A DNA stretch of 64,000 nt. Origin: Pontibacter sp. E15-1 (GTDB lineage Bacteria > Bacteroidota > Bacteroidia > Cytophagales > Hymenobacteraceae). The stretch's first letter is position 1. Each line of letters starts with the position of its first letter. The position numbers and the translations under genes are program-made. Of the stretch, positions 44,948 through 54,645 are shown in pieces. Below the pieces are notes generated by a model. It did no database searches. It saw nothing but the letters and a program-made list of their open reading frames with translations, and was not told the DNA's origin. The DNA lies in NCBI RefSeq assembly GCF_022601975.1, contig NZ_JAKVIR010000004.1, positions 124,001 through 188,000 on the forward strand, in the 5' to 3' direction.

Positions 44948-47900
44948 ATGAAAAAAAGAACGCAAAGGTGGCATAAGGTATTATGTGGGTTGGCCGTGGT
45001 GGGCGCGTTTAGCGCACAGGCGGTAGCGGCGCCAGCTATTTCTCCTGAATCCGGAAATGCCCGGCACACCGTTCCGGAAGGCGGCAATGCCAACGCTTAT
45101 TTTGACTGGTCTGTTACAGGCAAGGTTATGTCCGCTTCCGGCGAACTGCTGCCTGGGGTAACCGTGCTGCTGAAAGGCACTACCCGCGGTACCGCTACTG
45201 GCGTCGACGGCAGCTTTTCTCTAGACGTGCCCGAACAGGCCGGTACGCTGGTGTTTTCCTTCATCGGTTTCACAACGGTGGAAAAAGCCTTTACTGGGCC
45301 GGGTGTGGTAAACGTAACCATGGCTGACGACACCAAGGCCCTGCAGGAGGTGGTGGTGGTGGGGTATGGCACGCAGAAGCGGGAAGATGTGACGGGCGCG
45401 ATCAGCTCTATAAGCGCTGCTCAGATTGAGAAAACGCCGGTTACCACCTTAGATCAGGCTTTGCAGGGGCGTTCCGCCGGGGTGCAGGTAACCAACAACG
45501 ATGCCTCGCCGGGTGCCGGTATTCAGGTGCAGATCCGCGGAATAGGTGGCTTCGGTAACAACGATCCGCTTTACGTGGTGGACGGTTACCCGATCACGGG
45601 CGGTATCAACACCATCAACCCCTCCGACATCGCCTCGATGGACATTCTGAAGGATGCCTCGGCCACGGCCATCTATGGGAACCGCGCTGCCAACGGCGTG
45701 GTGATCATCACGACCAAGCGCGGAAAGGCCGGTGAGATGCAGATCTCGCTGGATGCCCTAACCTCGCTCCAGACGGAGCCGAAGACCTACGACCTGCTGA
45801 ATGCGGAGCAGTTTGCGACCCTGGCCTTGGAGCGGTCGGGGCCAGATGAATTTGCGGCACTACCAGAATGGAGCAATCCTTCGGCGCTGCGCAGCATCGA
45901 TTGGCAGGACGAACTCTACCGACAGGGCCTGCGGCAGAACTATAACGTTGCTGTGCGGGGCGGCGGCGAGAAAGTGCAATCCTCCTTCTCGCTGGGCTTC
46001 TTAGACCAGAAAGGCATTGTGCTGGGCTCGGAGTACCGGCGCTATAATGCCGGCTTAAACGTAGACTACAACGCTACAAGTTGGCTGAAGGCTTCTTCCA
46101 GTATCAAGTATACCCGCAGCAACAGCAAAATTCCGCTGGGCACGGGCGGGCAGAACGCCGGTGTGGGAATAGGCACGCTCACCAAACTCATACCTACCAT
46201 AACTGGCAACCCGCTGACGGACGAGGTGAACGATGCGAACGGCAACTACGGGTACTATACCAAAAACAACACAGCGGTAAACTACCTCGACAACCCGGTG
46301 GCGCAGATCGAAACGCAGGACCAGAAAAACCTCAATAACTTCCTGCTGGCCTCTGCCTACCTCGAAGCAACCATTATAAATGGGCTCCGGGTTAAAACGA
46401 ACTTCGGGGTGAACGTAAGCGACTACTCCGGCTACTATTTCACGCCGTCGCACAACAGGGCGCCGGCGCTTACCCAGTCTAACTATTCGCAAAGCGCCAA
46501 CAACAGCTCCGAATACCTGTGGGAGAACACGCTGGCCTATACCAAAAGCTTCGGCATACACAGCATCGACTTTGTGGGCGGTTTCTCTTTCCAGGAGAAC
46601 ACTTTCCGGCGGATTGGCGCAGGCGGGCTCGGGCAGATCAGCGATGAGCTGCGGAACCTGAACAACGTCTTGACGATCAACAACATTTACGGCGACCAGG
46701 TTACGTACTCGCTGGCGTCTCAATTCGGCAGGGTCAGCTACAACCTGCTGGATAAATACCTGTTCACGGCTACCGTGCGGCGCGATGGCTCCTCAAAATT
46801 CACGGGCGATAACCAGTATGGCGTTTTCCCGTCGGCCTCTGTGGCCTGGCGCATCAAGAACGAATCCTTCATGGCGAACGTGAACGCCTTGAGCGACTTG
46901 AAGCTTAGGGCGAGCTATGGGCAGGTAGGTAACCAGGGCGGCATTGCGCCATTCAGGTATCTGGGCCAGTATGGCACAGGCGGGAACCAGTTGTCTGCTA
47001 CCAACAATGGGTACCCGTTTAACAAGGTATACCAGGAGGGCATTGTGTTGCTGAGCCTGCCAAACCCGAACCTGAAATGGGAAACCTCCGTGCAGACAGA
47101 CATCGGCCTGGATGCCGCCTTTCTGAACAATAAGGTCATTTTCACGGCAGACTATTACATCAAAGAATCGCGCGACTTCCTGCTGGATATACCCGTGCCG
47201 TCGCAGACGGGCTTCTCGGTGGCCTCCCGAAACGTGGGCAGTATCCGGAACACTGGCTTAGAGCTGGGTCTGGAGTACCGCGAGGCTGAAAAGGCATTTC
47301 AGTATGGGATAGGCGCAAACCTCACCACGGTAAACAACAAGATTCTGAGTTTATATGACGGCCTGAATGCCATTGGCAATATCGGTGGCCTGGGCTTCCC
47401 GAATGTGGGAGGCAACACTTGGGTAGAGTTCAGCCGTTCTGAGGTTGGCGGCGAGGTGGGCGCTTTCTATGGATATGTGAGCGATGGCATTTTTCAGACC
47501 CAGGCCGAGATTAATGCGCTGAATACCAAGGCTTCCGAGCTGAACGGGGCTGATACCTATTACCAGGCATCCGCCACGGTGCCCGGCGACCGCCGGTTCA
47601 AGGACCTGAACGGAGACGGACGCATCACCACTGCCGACCGCACCATCATTGGCAGCCCGATCCCTAAATTCTTCGGCGGCCTTAACTTTGATGCAACCTA
47701 TAAGCGTTTCGATTTCAACATGTTCTGGTATGCTTCTGTCGGCAACGATATTTTCAATTATACCAAGCGGGTGTTGGAGAACTTCGGGGCGACCCAAGGG
47801 GGTATAGGGCTGCAGAACATCGGGGTAGAATACTATGAAAACCGCTGGACACCTTCAAACCCTTCGAACGAATACCCAAGGGTAACCCGCCCGGATCTCA

Positions 47901-48202
47901 ACGGCAACACGCGCCCTTCGGATGCTTACGTCGAGGATGGCTCATACCTGAGGTTGCGTAACGTGCAGTTGGGTTATACCCTCCCCACTGCTTTAACCAA
48001 CCGGGCCTTTATGAGCAAGGTGCGGGTGTTCTTAAGCGCCCAGAACCTGCTGACCTTCACCAAATACTCTGGCCTCGACCCGGAGATTGGGCAGGTGGCA
48101 GACCCGGACACCGGAAACCGAAACGTGACCATGGCAGGTGTGGATGTGGGTACCTACCCGCTGTCGAAGTTCTTCGGGCTTGGGCTGAATGTGACATTTT
48201 AA
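44948..48202 (+). CDS. SusC/RagA-type TonB-dependent outer-membrane transporter (pair 3)
   Basis: A 1084-residue outer-membrane transporter. Signal peptide to about residue 28; CarboxypepD_reg domain at about 56-135 (VTGKVMSASGELLPGVTVLL); VVVVGYGTQKREDVTGAIS next; plug with PLYVVDGYPI and MDILKDASATAIYGNRAANGV; then the barrel, ending in an aromatic-rich strand. No STN domain. It is close in type to pair 1. The SusD partner begins 32 bp after the stop. In-frame neighbours downstream (AGE epimerase on the plus strand, GH3 on the minus strand) suggest a glucan- or mannan-derived oligosaccharide, but this is inference. Confidence 0.95.
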   Translation: MKKRTQRWHKVLCGLAVVGAFSAQAVAAPAISPESGNARHTVPEGGNANAYFDWSVTGKVMSASGELLPGVTVLLKGTTRGTATGVDGSFSLDVPEQAGTLVFSFIGFTTVEKAFTGPGVVNVTMADDTKALQEVVVVGYGTQKREDVTGAISSISAAQIEKTPVTTLDQALQGRSAGVQVTNNDASPGAGIQVQIRGIGGFGNNDPLYVVDGYPITGGINTINPSDIASMDILKDASATAIYGNRAANGVVIITTKRGKAGEMQISLDALTSLQTEPKTYDLLNAEQFATLALERSGPDEFAALPEWSNPSALRSIDWQDELYRQGLRQNYNVAVRGGGEKVQSSFSLGFLDQKGIVLGSEYRRYNAGLNVDYNATSWLKASSSIKYTRSNSKIPLGTGGQNAGVGIGTLTKLIPTITGNPLTDEVNDANGNYGYYTKNNTAVNYLDNPVAQIETQDQKNLNNFLLASAYLEATIINGLRVKTNFGVNVSDYSGYYFTPSHNRAPALTQSNYSQSANNSSEYLWENTLAYTKSFGIHSIDFVGGFSFQENTFRRIGAGGLGQISDELRNLNNVLTINNIYGDQVTYSLASQFGRVSYNLLDKYLFTATVRRDGSSKFTGDNQYGVFPSASVAWRIKNESFMANVNALSDLKLRASYGQVGNQGGIAPFRYLGQYGTGGNQLSATNNGYPFNKVYQEGIVLLSLPNPNLKWETSVQTDIGLDAAFLNNKVIFTADYYIKESRDFLLDIPVPSQTGFSVASRNVGSIRNTGLELGLEYREAEKAFQYGIGANLTTVNNKILSLYDGLNAIGNIGGLGFPNVGGNTWVEFSRSEVGGEVGAFYGYVSDGIFQTQAEINALNTKASELNGADTYYQASATVPGDRRFKDLNGDGRITTADRTIIGSPIPKFFGGLNFDATYKRFDFNMFWYASVGNDIFNYTKRVLENFGATQGGIGLQNIGVEYYENRWTPSNPSNEYPRVTRPDLNGNTRPSDAYVEDGSYLRLRNVQLGYTLPTALTNRAFMSKVRVFLSAQNLLTFTKYSGLDPEIGQVADPDTGNRNVTMAGVDVGTYPLSKFFGLGLNVTF

Positions 48203-48234
48203 TCTAAAGGTGTAATTCAACAAATTCAGATTTT

Positions 48235-49764
48235 ATGAAATTTAGAAAAAGTATATACGTGCTTACACTTGGCCTGGCAATGCTGCTGCCTTTAAGTTGC
48301 AAGGATTTTCTGGATGAAATGGATAGCAGGAGTGTTTCGGAGGACTCTTTGTTTAAAAAGCCGGAAGACGGCGTGAGGCTGGTGAATGCCATTTACGACA
48401 CCTTCCATGACGGGGACTACATGAACAAGTCGCTGTGGTACTCGGCCAACTTCCTGTCGCAGGATTTCCACAACTACGGGGCCGATGTGTTTTTCGAGAC
48501 CTACGAGGTACCAGCCAATTTCGACCCGCTGAACATTGCCTGGCGCAGGTCTTACCAGGGGATCGCGCGCGCAAACTCTGCCATCCCTATCATTGCAAAA
48601 ATGCAGGAGGAGGGTATAATGGACGAGGCATTGGCCAACCGGCTGACTGGGGAGGCTTACTTCCTGCGGGGCGTTTTCTATTATTACATGGCGTCTATGT
48701 TCGGCGGGGTGCCTTTAGAATTGCAAACCGTGATTGACGAAGGCCGCCACCCGAGAAACACGCAGGATGAAGTGTTTGTACAAGTAGTGGCAGACATGGA
48801 AACGGCCGCCAACCTGCTGCCCTGGAAAGAAAACCTCGGCGCTGAGAACCTGGGAAGAGCGACAAAAGGGGCGGCTATCGCCTATAAGGGGTCTGCGCAG
48901 ATGTGGCTGAAGCAGTATGCCGAGGCAGTGACCACCTTCGACCAGTTGGAAGGCAAGTATCAGCTGGAGCAAAACTTCCTGGACATACATGAATACAGCA
49001 ACCAGAATAACGAGGAGTCTATTTTTGAGGTGCAATTGCTGGAGGGCGCCGACCAGTCGTGGGGGCATGCCAACGAAACCATCTGGTTCAGCAGCTTCCA
49101 TATGCCCGAGGAAGTGTCGAACTTCGGCTACTCTTACGCCGATCCAAAGCTGTATACCTCTTTCGAAGCCGGTGACGAGCGGAAGCTCGCTACGGTGCTG
49201 GGCCCCGGCGACGAGCACCCAAGCCCTGCCATCGAGATTGAGAACTACCCGAAAGTGCAGGAGCAGTTTGGCGGCATCAACACGGTAGGCACGGTAGCCA
49301 AGCCCTGGAAAGGCACCGACGGGCTGCGCTCCGGCTACTACAGCGCCAAAACCTGGCGCGATCCGAACGTGAGAGGCAGCACCGGCAACCCGCAGACGAT
49401 CTTCGGCGGACAGAACGTGATCATGATGCGCTACGGCGAAGTGCTGCTGAGCAAGGCGGAGGCGTTGTTCAAGAGCGGCGACGAAGCGGCCGCCTGGGAT
49501 ATCCTGAATAACGTCATCCGGGACCGCGCCGGTCTTGGGCCTGTGCCTGCCTCCACTTCGTTCATGGACGCCATCATCAAAGAATACAGGCATGAGCTGT
49601 CGGGGGAAATGTCGCTTTGGCACCTCCTCAGACGCACCGGCGAGCATATCAATTATGTGAAAAATGAATTCGGCATCGCTATCCCGAACGGGAAGGACCT
49701 GCTGCCAATCCCGCAGGAGGTGATTCTCAACAACTCCACCATTATTCAGAATCCGGGCTATTAA
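48235..49764 (+). CDS. RagB/SusD family surface glycan-binding lipoprotein (pair 3)
   Basis: A 509-residue lipoprotein with lipobox LSC, Cys22, and mature start KDFLDEMDSRSVSEDSLF. Typical blocks: GEAYFLRGVFYYYMASMFGG, AWRRSYQGIARANSAIP, VIMMRYGEVLLSKAEALFKSG and the C-terminal NGKDLLPIPQEVILNNSTI ... NPGY. It follows SusC 3 by 32 bp. In pairs 1 and 3 the SusD is the classical RagB type, unlike pair 2. Confidence 0.95.
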   Translation: MKFRKSIYVLTLGLAMLLPLSCKDFLDEMDSRSVSEDSLFKKPEDGVRLVNAIYDTFHDGDYMNKSLWYSANFLSQDFHNYGADVFFETYEVPANFDPLNIAWRRSYQGIARANSAIPIIAKMQEEGIMDEALANRLTGEAYFLRGVFYYYMASMFGGVPLELQTVIDEGRHPRNTQDEVFVQVVADMETAANLLPWKENLGAENLGRATKGAAIAYKGSAQMWLKQYAEAVTTFDQLEGKYQLEQNFLDIHEYSNQNNEESIFEVQLLEGADQSWGHANETIWFSSFHMPEEVSNFGYSYADPKLYTSFEAGDERKLATVLGPGDEHPSPAIEIENYPKVQEQFGGINTVGTVAKPWKGTDGLRSGYYSAKTWRDPNVRGSTGNPQTIFGGQNVIMMRYGEVLLSKAEALFKSGDEAAAWDILNNVIRDRAGLGPVPASTSFMDAIIKEYRHELSGEMSLWHLLRRTGEHINYVKNEFGIAIPNGKDLLPIPQEVILNNSTIIQNPGY

Positions 49765-49803
49765 ACAGTAGATTGATTTTTTGGGTCGATGGTTTTGCAG
49801 AAG

Positions 49804-49836
49804 AGGGCGATGTAGGTACTACAAAGCCCTTTTTTG
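49804..49836 (+). terminator. weak terminator after SusC/SusD pair 3
   Basis: A short stem (AGGGC / GCCCT) with a 17-base loop followed directly by a run of T. Short stem, so modest support. Confidence 0.4.
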
Positions 49837-49906
49837 TAAAATGCCCGGCCTCTGTCAGCCGGTTTTTATGAGATAGACGATAAGAACTTTTGAATACTGC
49901 AACCTT

Positions 49907-51535
49907 ATGAGACTAAAACGAAATGCCCTGGCCCTGCTTGCCGGAACCACCGCCCTGTGTTTCACCGCTTTCCATCCGCCTGTTCAGGATGGCGCGAGAG
50001 CACGGCTTGCCGCAGAAATTGAGCATTCCATCAAAACCGAGATGCTGAACAAGTGGTATCCGCAAACCGTGGACAAGCAAAACGGAGGCTTTACGAGCAC
50101 CTATACCTACGACTGGAAGCAAACAGGCCCGCAGGACAAAATGATCGTGACGCAGGCGCGCCATATATGGTCGAACGCGAAAGCCGCGCAGCTATACCCC
50201 GATGTGGCATACTATTTAAGCAGCGCCAAACATGGCGTGGCTTTTCTGCGAGACAGGATGTGGGACAAAACGAATGGCGGCTTTTATACCCTGGTCGATC
50301 AGCAGGGCAACGTGAAAGCCGAGGGCCGGCAGGGGTATGGCGGGGCCGCCAAGTCGGCCTACGGAAACGCTTTCGCCATCTATGGCCTGGCCGCCTACTA
50401 CCAGGCTTCCGGCGATACCAGTGCCTTGAACCTGGCCAAAAAAACATTCGCTTGGCTGGAGCAGCATAGCCACGATCCGGTGCATAAAGGCTATTTCCAG
50501 GCCCTAGAAAAGGACGGCACGCCGGTGCAGCGCACCAGCCAGACGCCGGCAGACTCGGATGTGGGCTATAAAGACCAGAACAGCTCGATCCATTTGCTGG
50601 AGGCTTTCACGGAGCTATACCAGGTATGGCCAGATCCGTTGGTGCGGGAGCGGCTGCAGGAGATGCTGCTGCTGGTGCGCGATACCATTGTCATCGACAA
50701 AGGCTACCTCACGCTTTTTCTCACCCCCGACTGGAAGCCCGTTTCCTTCCGCGACTCGACGGAAGACGTGATCCGGAAAAACCACCACCTCGACGAAGTC
50801 TCCTTCGGGCACGACATCGAAACGGCTTACCTCATGTTGGAGGCCTCGCATGCGCTGGGCCTGGAGCACGACAGTAAAACCATGCAGGTCGCCAAGAAAA
50901 TGGCCGACCATACCATCCGCACCGGTTTTGACAATACGGTGGGCGGCTTTTACGATGGCGGCTACTACTTTAAAGGGAAAGACGGCATCACCATTATCCG
51001 CGATTCGAAGAACTGGTGGGCGCAGGCCGAGGGCTTGAACACGCTGCTGCTGATGTCCGACCTATACCCGAACGACGCGCTGCCCTACTACGACCTCTTT
51101 TTAAAGCAGTGGGAGTATATCGACAAGTACATCATCGACCACGAACATGGCGACTGGTATCCGGGGGGTATAGACAAAGAGCCCAAGCAGAAAACGGCCC
51201 TGAAAGCCCAGATCTGGAAGGCCTCTTATCACCAGTTCCGCGCACTTGCAAATGTGGTGCAGCGCCTGCGCCCGGATGATGCGGCCCCATCCATACCCCA
51301 AAACCTGAAGGCCAAAACGCTGCAGAATGCGCTGGTCATGCAATGGGACAAATCGATGGACAACGGCAACATGTTAGGGTATAACGTATACCTGGACGGA
51401 AAAAAAGTAGGCTTCACGCCGCTCACAAGTTTTTCGATGCCAGCGGCCAGCCAACTGAAAGGGAAAAAACTTACCGTAAAGGCCGTTGACCTGCATGGCA
51501 ATCAGTCTGCTGCCAGCAGGTCGCTGCCTATATGA
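49907..51535 (+). CDS. exported AGE/cellobiose 2-epimerase-like enzyme with C-terminal fibronectin-like domain
   Basis: A 542-residue protein. Signal peptide at about 1-25, then an (alpha/alpha)6 barrel at about 30-440 of the N-acylglucosamine 2-epimerase superfamily: MLNKWYPQTVDKQNGGFTSTY, QARHIWSNAKAAQLYPD, KSAYGNAFAIYGLAAYY, VSFGHDIETAYLMLEAS and KNWWAQAEGLNTLL match the helices that carry the catalytic His residues in cellobiose and mannobiose 2-epimerases. The last 90 residues (PSIPQNLKAKTLQNALVMQWD ... VKAVDLHGNQSA) look like a fibronectin-III/carbohydrate-contact domain. Family members are mostly cytoplasmic, so a signal peptide and added domain are unusual. It follows SusC/SusD 3 and likely epimerises the imported oligosaccharide. 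Confidence 0.82.
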   Translation: MRLKRNALALLAGTTALCFTAFHPPVQDGARARLAAEIEHSIKTEMLNKWYPQTVDKQNGGFTSTYTYDWKQTGPQDKMIVTQARHIWSNAKAAQLYPDVAYYLSSAKHGVAFLRDRMWDKTNGGFYTLVDQQGNVKAEGRQGYGGAAKSAYGNAFAIYGLAAYYQASGDTSALNLAKKTFAWLEQHSHDPVHKGYFQALEKDGTPVQRTSQTPADSDVGYKDQNSSIHLLEAFTELYQVWPDPLVRERLQEMLLLVRDTIVIDKGYLTLFLTPDWKPVSFRDSTEDVIRKNHHLDEVSFGHDIETAYLMLEASHALGLEHDSKTMQVAKKMADHTIRTGFDNTVGGFYDGGYYFKGKDGITIIRDSKNWWAQAEGLNTLLLMSDLYPNDALPYYDLFLKQWEYIDKYIIDHEHGDWYPGGIDKEPKQKTALKAQIWKASYHQFRALANVVQRLRPDDAAPSIPQNLKAKTLQNALVMQWDKSMDNGNMLGYNVYLDGKKVGFTPLTSFSMPAASQLKGKKLTVKAVDLHGNQSAASRSLPI

Positions 51536-51659
51536 GATGGTGAACTCTGCCGCAAGCGATGCCTGAAGTCAGTATTTCGGATTAAGGCGTTTCCAGAAAC
51601 ACGGAAAGGTGACAGCGTGCTAACCAAGCCCAGAAACACGTTGTGATATCACCTTCCCA

Positions 51660-51697
51660 AACTAAAAAGGCTCCCTGCGCAGGGAGCCTTTTTAGTT
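51660..51697. terminator. bidirectional intrinsic terminator between convergent genes
   Basis: A perfect palindrome, with arms of AACTAAAAAGGCTCCCTGC and its complement, A run on the left and T run on the right. It serves the epimerase gene on the plus strand and the isomerase-like gene on the minus strand. Confidence 0.93.
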
Positions 51698-51749
51698 AAA
51701 AACTGAATTCCTGGATGTATAACCAGGCAGATGAAGTCACGCAAGGAAA

Positions 51750-52706
51750 CTACCCGATAATCTTCGTCAGGTTAGTATAGCTGGTCGTGATGCTGTCCAT
51801 TGGGTTGCCCGGTGTCTGGTCCTGCTCCACGAAGTAGTACTCCAGCCCAGCGACCTGTGCCTTGTCGAAGATGCGCTTAAAGTCGATGGTGCCGTTGCCC
51901 ACCTCCGTGAAGAACTTCTTCTCGGTGTTGTCCATGTCTTTCACGTGCCACATCGGGAAACGTCCGGGGTGCTTTTCGAACAGCGCCACCGGGTCGTTGC
52001 CGGATTTGGTGGCCCAGTACAGGTCCAGCTCCATTTTCACGAGGTCCTTGTCCGTGTCGGCCAGAATCAGGTCGTAGGGGCGCTGCCCCTCCAGGGTCTC
52101 AAACTCAAAGTCGTGGTTATGGTAGGCAAACCCCAGCCCAGCCTTTTTGCAGGCCTCCCCGGTTTTGTTGAACAGCTCGATGGCGCGCTTGTATTGGTCA
52201 ATCGTTTTGTGCTCGCTCGGGAACATGTAGGCGCAGGTCAGGTAATTCTGCCCGGACTCGGCGGCCATGTCCACCAGTTGCTGCATGCCGTTGGTCAGCG
52301 TCAGGAACTCCGGGGGTAGGGGAGCCTCTTCGGGCAGCTGCGTGCCCAGCAGCACGTGGCTGCTGCGCAGTTTCATGCCCATACCCTCCAGCAGCGAGGC
52401 AAACTCCTTCGGCTGCATACCATAGTAGTGGCCCTTCGAACCCGCCGCCGACTCCATGTTCACGTAACCCAGGGCCGCGATCTGCTGCAGGGTGCCCTCC
52501 AGGTCCTTGTCGAGGAGGGTGCGCACGGTATAAAGCTGCAGGCCGGGAGCCGCCAAATTCTTGTATGCCTCGGCGGTGCTGTCGGCCACCGCGCCTTCGG
52601 TGTCAGCCTCAGCCTGGTTGGTCACGCTGCTGGTACAGCCCGGCAGCAGCAGGCTCCCTAAAGCCAGGGCGCCTGTCGTCTTAAAAAAGTGTCTTCTGTT
52701 TAACAT
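51750..52706 (-). CDS. exported sugar phosphate isomerase/epimerase-like TIM-barrel lipoprotein
   Basis: A 318-residue protein. The N-terminus has both a twin-arginine motif (RRHFFKTTGALALGS) and a lipobox (PGC, Cys24), so it is probably a Tat-exported lipoprotein. The rest is the xylose-isomerase-like TIM barrel: GLQLYTVRTLLDKDLEGTLQQI, the metal-site region GFAYHNHDFEFE, KMELDLYWATKSG and MWHVKDMDN, with His, Glu and Asp positions typical of a metal site. Such exported members in Bacteroidetes act on 3-keto-glycosides or related oxidised sugars, but neither the oxidoreductase nor the DUF1080 lyase partner is present here, so the activity stays open. Confidence 0.85.
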   Translation of the reverse strand: MLNRRHFFKTTGALALGSLLLPGCTSSVTNQAEADTEGAVADSTAEAYKNLAAPGLQLYTVRTLLDKDLEGTLQQIAALGYVNMESAAGSKGHYYGMQPKEFASLLEGMGMKLRSSHVLLGTQLPEEAPLPPEFLTLTNGMQQLVDMAAESGQNYLTCAYMFPSEHKTIDQYKRAIELFNKTGEACKKAGLGFAYHNHDFEFETLEGQRPYDLILADTDKDLVKMELDLYWATKSGNDPVALFEKHPGRFPMWHVKDMDNTEKKFFTEVGNGTIDFKRIFDKAQVAGLEYYFVEQDQTPGNPMDSITTSYTNLTKIIG

Positions 52707-52816
52707 TTGTAAGTTTTAAGGAGTTTTGAGTAATGGTATGCTGCCTGCTGGCAAATGGTTTAGCATAAAGCACCTACGCGTAAGGTAGCATTTTTACGTG
52801 TGATTTATACCTCAAG

Positions 52817-54334
52817 CTATGGTATAACTGTCGCGATGACACGTCGGTAACGGGTAAGGCTGGGCGTGCCGGAGTCTTTCACCTCCAGAATAAGGTGAAT
52901 GGTTTCGCCTTTCCGGGCGTCTTTGGGTACGGTGAATGATGCCTTCTGCCTGTCTTGGTGCTTAATGGCCACTTTGCCGGTATAGGTGTCTACCTCCTCA
53001 TACTGCCACCAGCGGTAGCGAAGGGCGTCGCCGTCCGGGTCGGTGGCCGTGCCCCGGAGGGTTATTTTCTGGCCGGGCTTCACCACCAGGTCCTGTGGGT
53101 GCCGGAGCGCTACGGTTGGGGCGTGGTTGGCTTCTTTGTAGGGAAGCACGCACCAGTCTGCCCGGGCGGCGAAATCCTGCTGCAGCACGTCGATCCAGCG
53201 CGTCTGCGGAAAGGTGGTGTCCGCTTTCTTCGTGAACGGGTTGTAGTCTGTCACGTGCTCGCCGTCTTCCCAGCGGTTGGGGTTTTCTTTGGATTGTACC
53301 ATCCGGCCTCCCCAGCCGCCGTACGCGGCATCCTCCAGGCTCCGCAGGCCCACATCAAGCAAATAAAAGAAAGCCGGGGAGTCGCCCTCAGAAATGAAAT
53401 CATACTGGCTGCGGCTGTACTTCGCCGCCTCGGCCATCTGCCCGTGCGTGTGCTCCGGATCGCCTTCGATCTGCCTGCCGTCGCCCCAGAGGTAGTACTC
53501 CTCCAGCAAAGGGCCGTGGTTAAACCGGATATGCTCGGCAAACCACTTGCCACCCAGGTAGGGCTGCAGTTCTGCCGGCACCACGTTGGGCCACAGGTAG
53601 GCGAAGCTCCAGAACTGATCCGAATTATACAGCACCTTAATGTCCGGCCAGTTGGGCGCAATGTACTTGCTGTACGTGGCGTCCTGGTCCAGCACCGCGT
53701 AGATGATAGCCTTCTCCGACACCTTGCGGTATACCTCCGGCCAAGCCGGCGTACCCTTGTACGTTTCCTCAATGGATTTCAGGGCGCGGGCCACGGTGTT
53801 GGTGCCTCCCCAGATTTGCAGGTATACCGGACTGGCGTTGTCGTCGAGCAGGATGCCTTTGATAAAGTCGGAGCCCTCGGTATCCGTTACCATTTCGCCC
53901 TCAAAGGCGATGTTGCCCACCTTCACGAGGCTGAGAAGATAGTCCGGCGACGGGTAGCCGGTGGCGTGCAGCCGCAGGTTGGGGTATACCTTGCCATACA
54001 GGTCGAGGTAGTGCTGCATCCAGGTGGTGCCGGGCCAGCGCAACTCTGTGCGCTCCCCATACCGCTCCTTTGTGCTCGGCATTTCGGAGGTGAACAGCGT
54101 GCCCTTGCCGTCGCCGGCATAGTGCCACTGCGAGCTGCTGTAGACCAGCCCCACCACGTCAAACTCGTTGGCATAGAGCAGCATCCGGATAAAAGAGTCC
54201 ACGTCGTCCACCTCGCCGTCGGTGGTGATGATGGTGCGCGGCTTGCCTGCAACTGCCTGCGCGGTAGCAGCCAAAGGCGCTCCGGCCCATAGCGTCACCA
54301 TTAAAACTAATAAGGTGCTGATCAGTCGTGTCAT
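52817..54334 (-). CDS. DUF1593 (nucleoside-hydrolase-like) exported protein
   Basis: A 505-residue protein with a Sec signal peptide (cleavage near ATAQA). The N-terminal domain resembles nucleoside hydrolases: TTDGEVDDVDSFIRMLLYA carries the clustered Asp residues of the calcium site, followed by VYLQIWGGTNTVARALKSI. A C-terminal Ig-like domain (about 410-505, HAPTVALRHPQDLVVKPGQKITL) matches the partner domain of the DUF1593/Sde182 cellulose-associated proteins. It probably cleaves a glycoside or ribosyl bond in the periplasm. Genes of this type occur beside carbohydrate uptake loci; the substrate is unknown. Confidence 0.83.
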   Translation of the reverse strand: MTRLISTLLVLMVTLWAGAPLAATAQAVAGKPRTIITTDGEVDDVDSFIRMLLYANEFDVVGLVYSSSQWHYAGDGKGTLFTSEMPSTKERYGERTELRWPGTTWMQHYLDLYGKVYPNLRLHATGYPSPDYLLSLVKVGNIAFEGEMVTDTEGSDFIKGILLDDNASPVYLQIWGGTNTVARALKSIEETYKGTPAWPEVYRKVSEKAIIYAVLDQDATYSKYIAPNWPDIKVLYNSDQFWSFAYLWPNVVPAELQPYLGGKWFAEHIRFNHGPLLEEYYLWGDGRQIEGDPEHTHGQMAEAAKYSRSQYDFISEGDSPAFFYLLDVGLRSLEDAAYGGWGGRMVQSKENPNRWEDGEHVTDYNPFTKKADTTFPQTRWIDVLQQDFAARADWCVLPYKEANHAPTVALRHPQDLVVKPGQKITLRGTATDPDGDALRYRWWQYEEVDTYTGKVAIKHQDRQKASFTVPKDARKGETIHLILEVKDSGTPSLTRYRRVIATVIP

Positions 54335-54645
54335 CGATTTTTCATCGGTTCTGTTCTTTATTTAGCAAGAGGTGATGCGGTAATGAAGGGGAAAATGACT
54401 GCCTGGTTAAATCGTTGAAAAATGCTTTTCACCAGGTATGGAAAGCTGGTATAGCTTAACGGAATACGAGCTCAAACATAGCCACCCGCTAACCCCGATA
54501 CCGTCAATTTAAGGGATGAAGCTGTCATTTCGAGCGCAGTGAGAAATCTGAAATACTGCGGACTTGTGAAGTGCCCCAGATTTCTCACTGCGTTCGAAGT
54601 GACAATATTCTTCAACCATATAGCTCCAGTGCATTTAACAATCAG
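54335..54645. other. intergenic region with inverted REP pair
   Basis: 311 bp between the DUF1593 and GH3 genes (both minus strand). It holds the inverted repeat at 54523-54604 and GGTATR motifs at about 54436 and 54449. No gene. Confidence 0.55.
54523..54604. repeat. REP-type inverted repeat pair downstream of GH3
   Basis: Two 28-bp arms (54523-54550 and 54577-54604) pair with only two mismatches around a 26-bp loop. The unit contains ATTTCGAGCGCAGTGAGAAA. A degenerate single unit with the same order of blocks (ATTTCGAACGATGAGAGAAA) lies at about 58213-58237. No T run follows, so it is a repeat with possible mRNA-end function rather than a standard terminator. Confidence 0.7.

Noticed and set aside
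52955..54292. 445-codon open frame antisense to the DUF1593 gene
   Set aside because: The minus-strand protein has a signal peptide and clear family motifs; the plus-strand frame does not resemble any protein.
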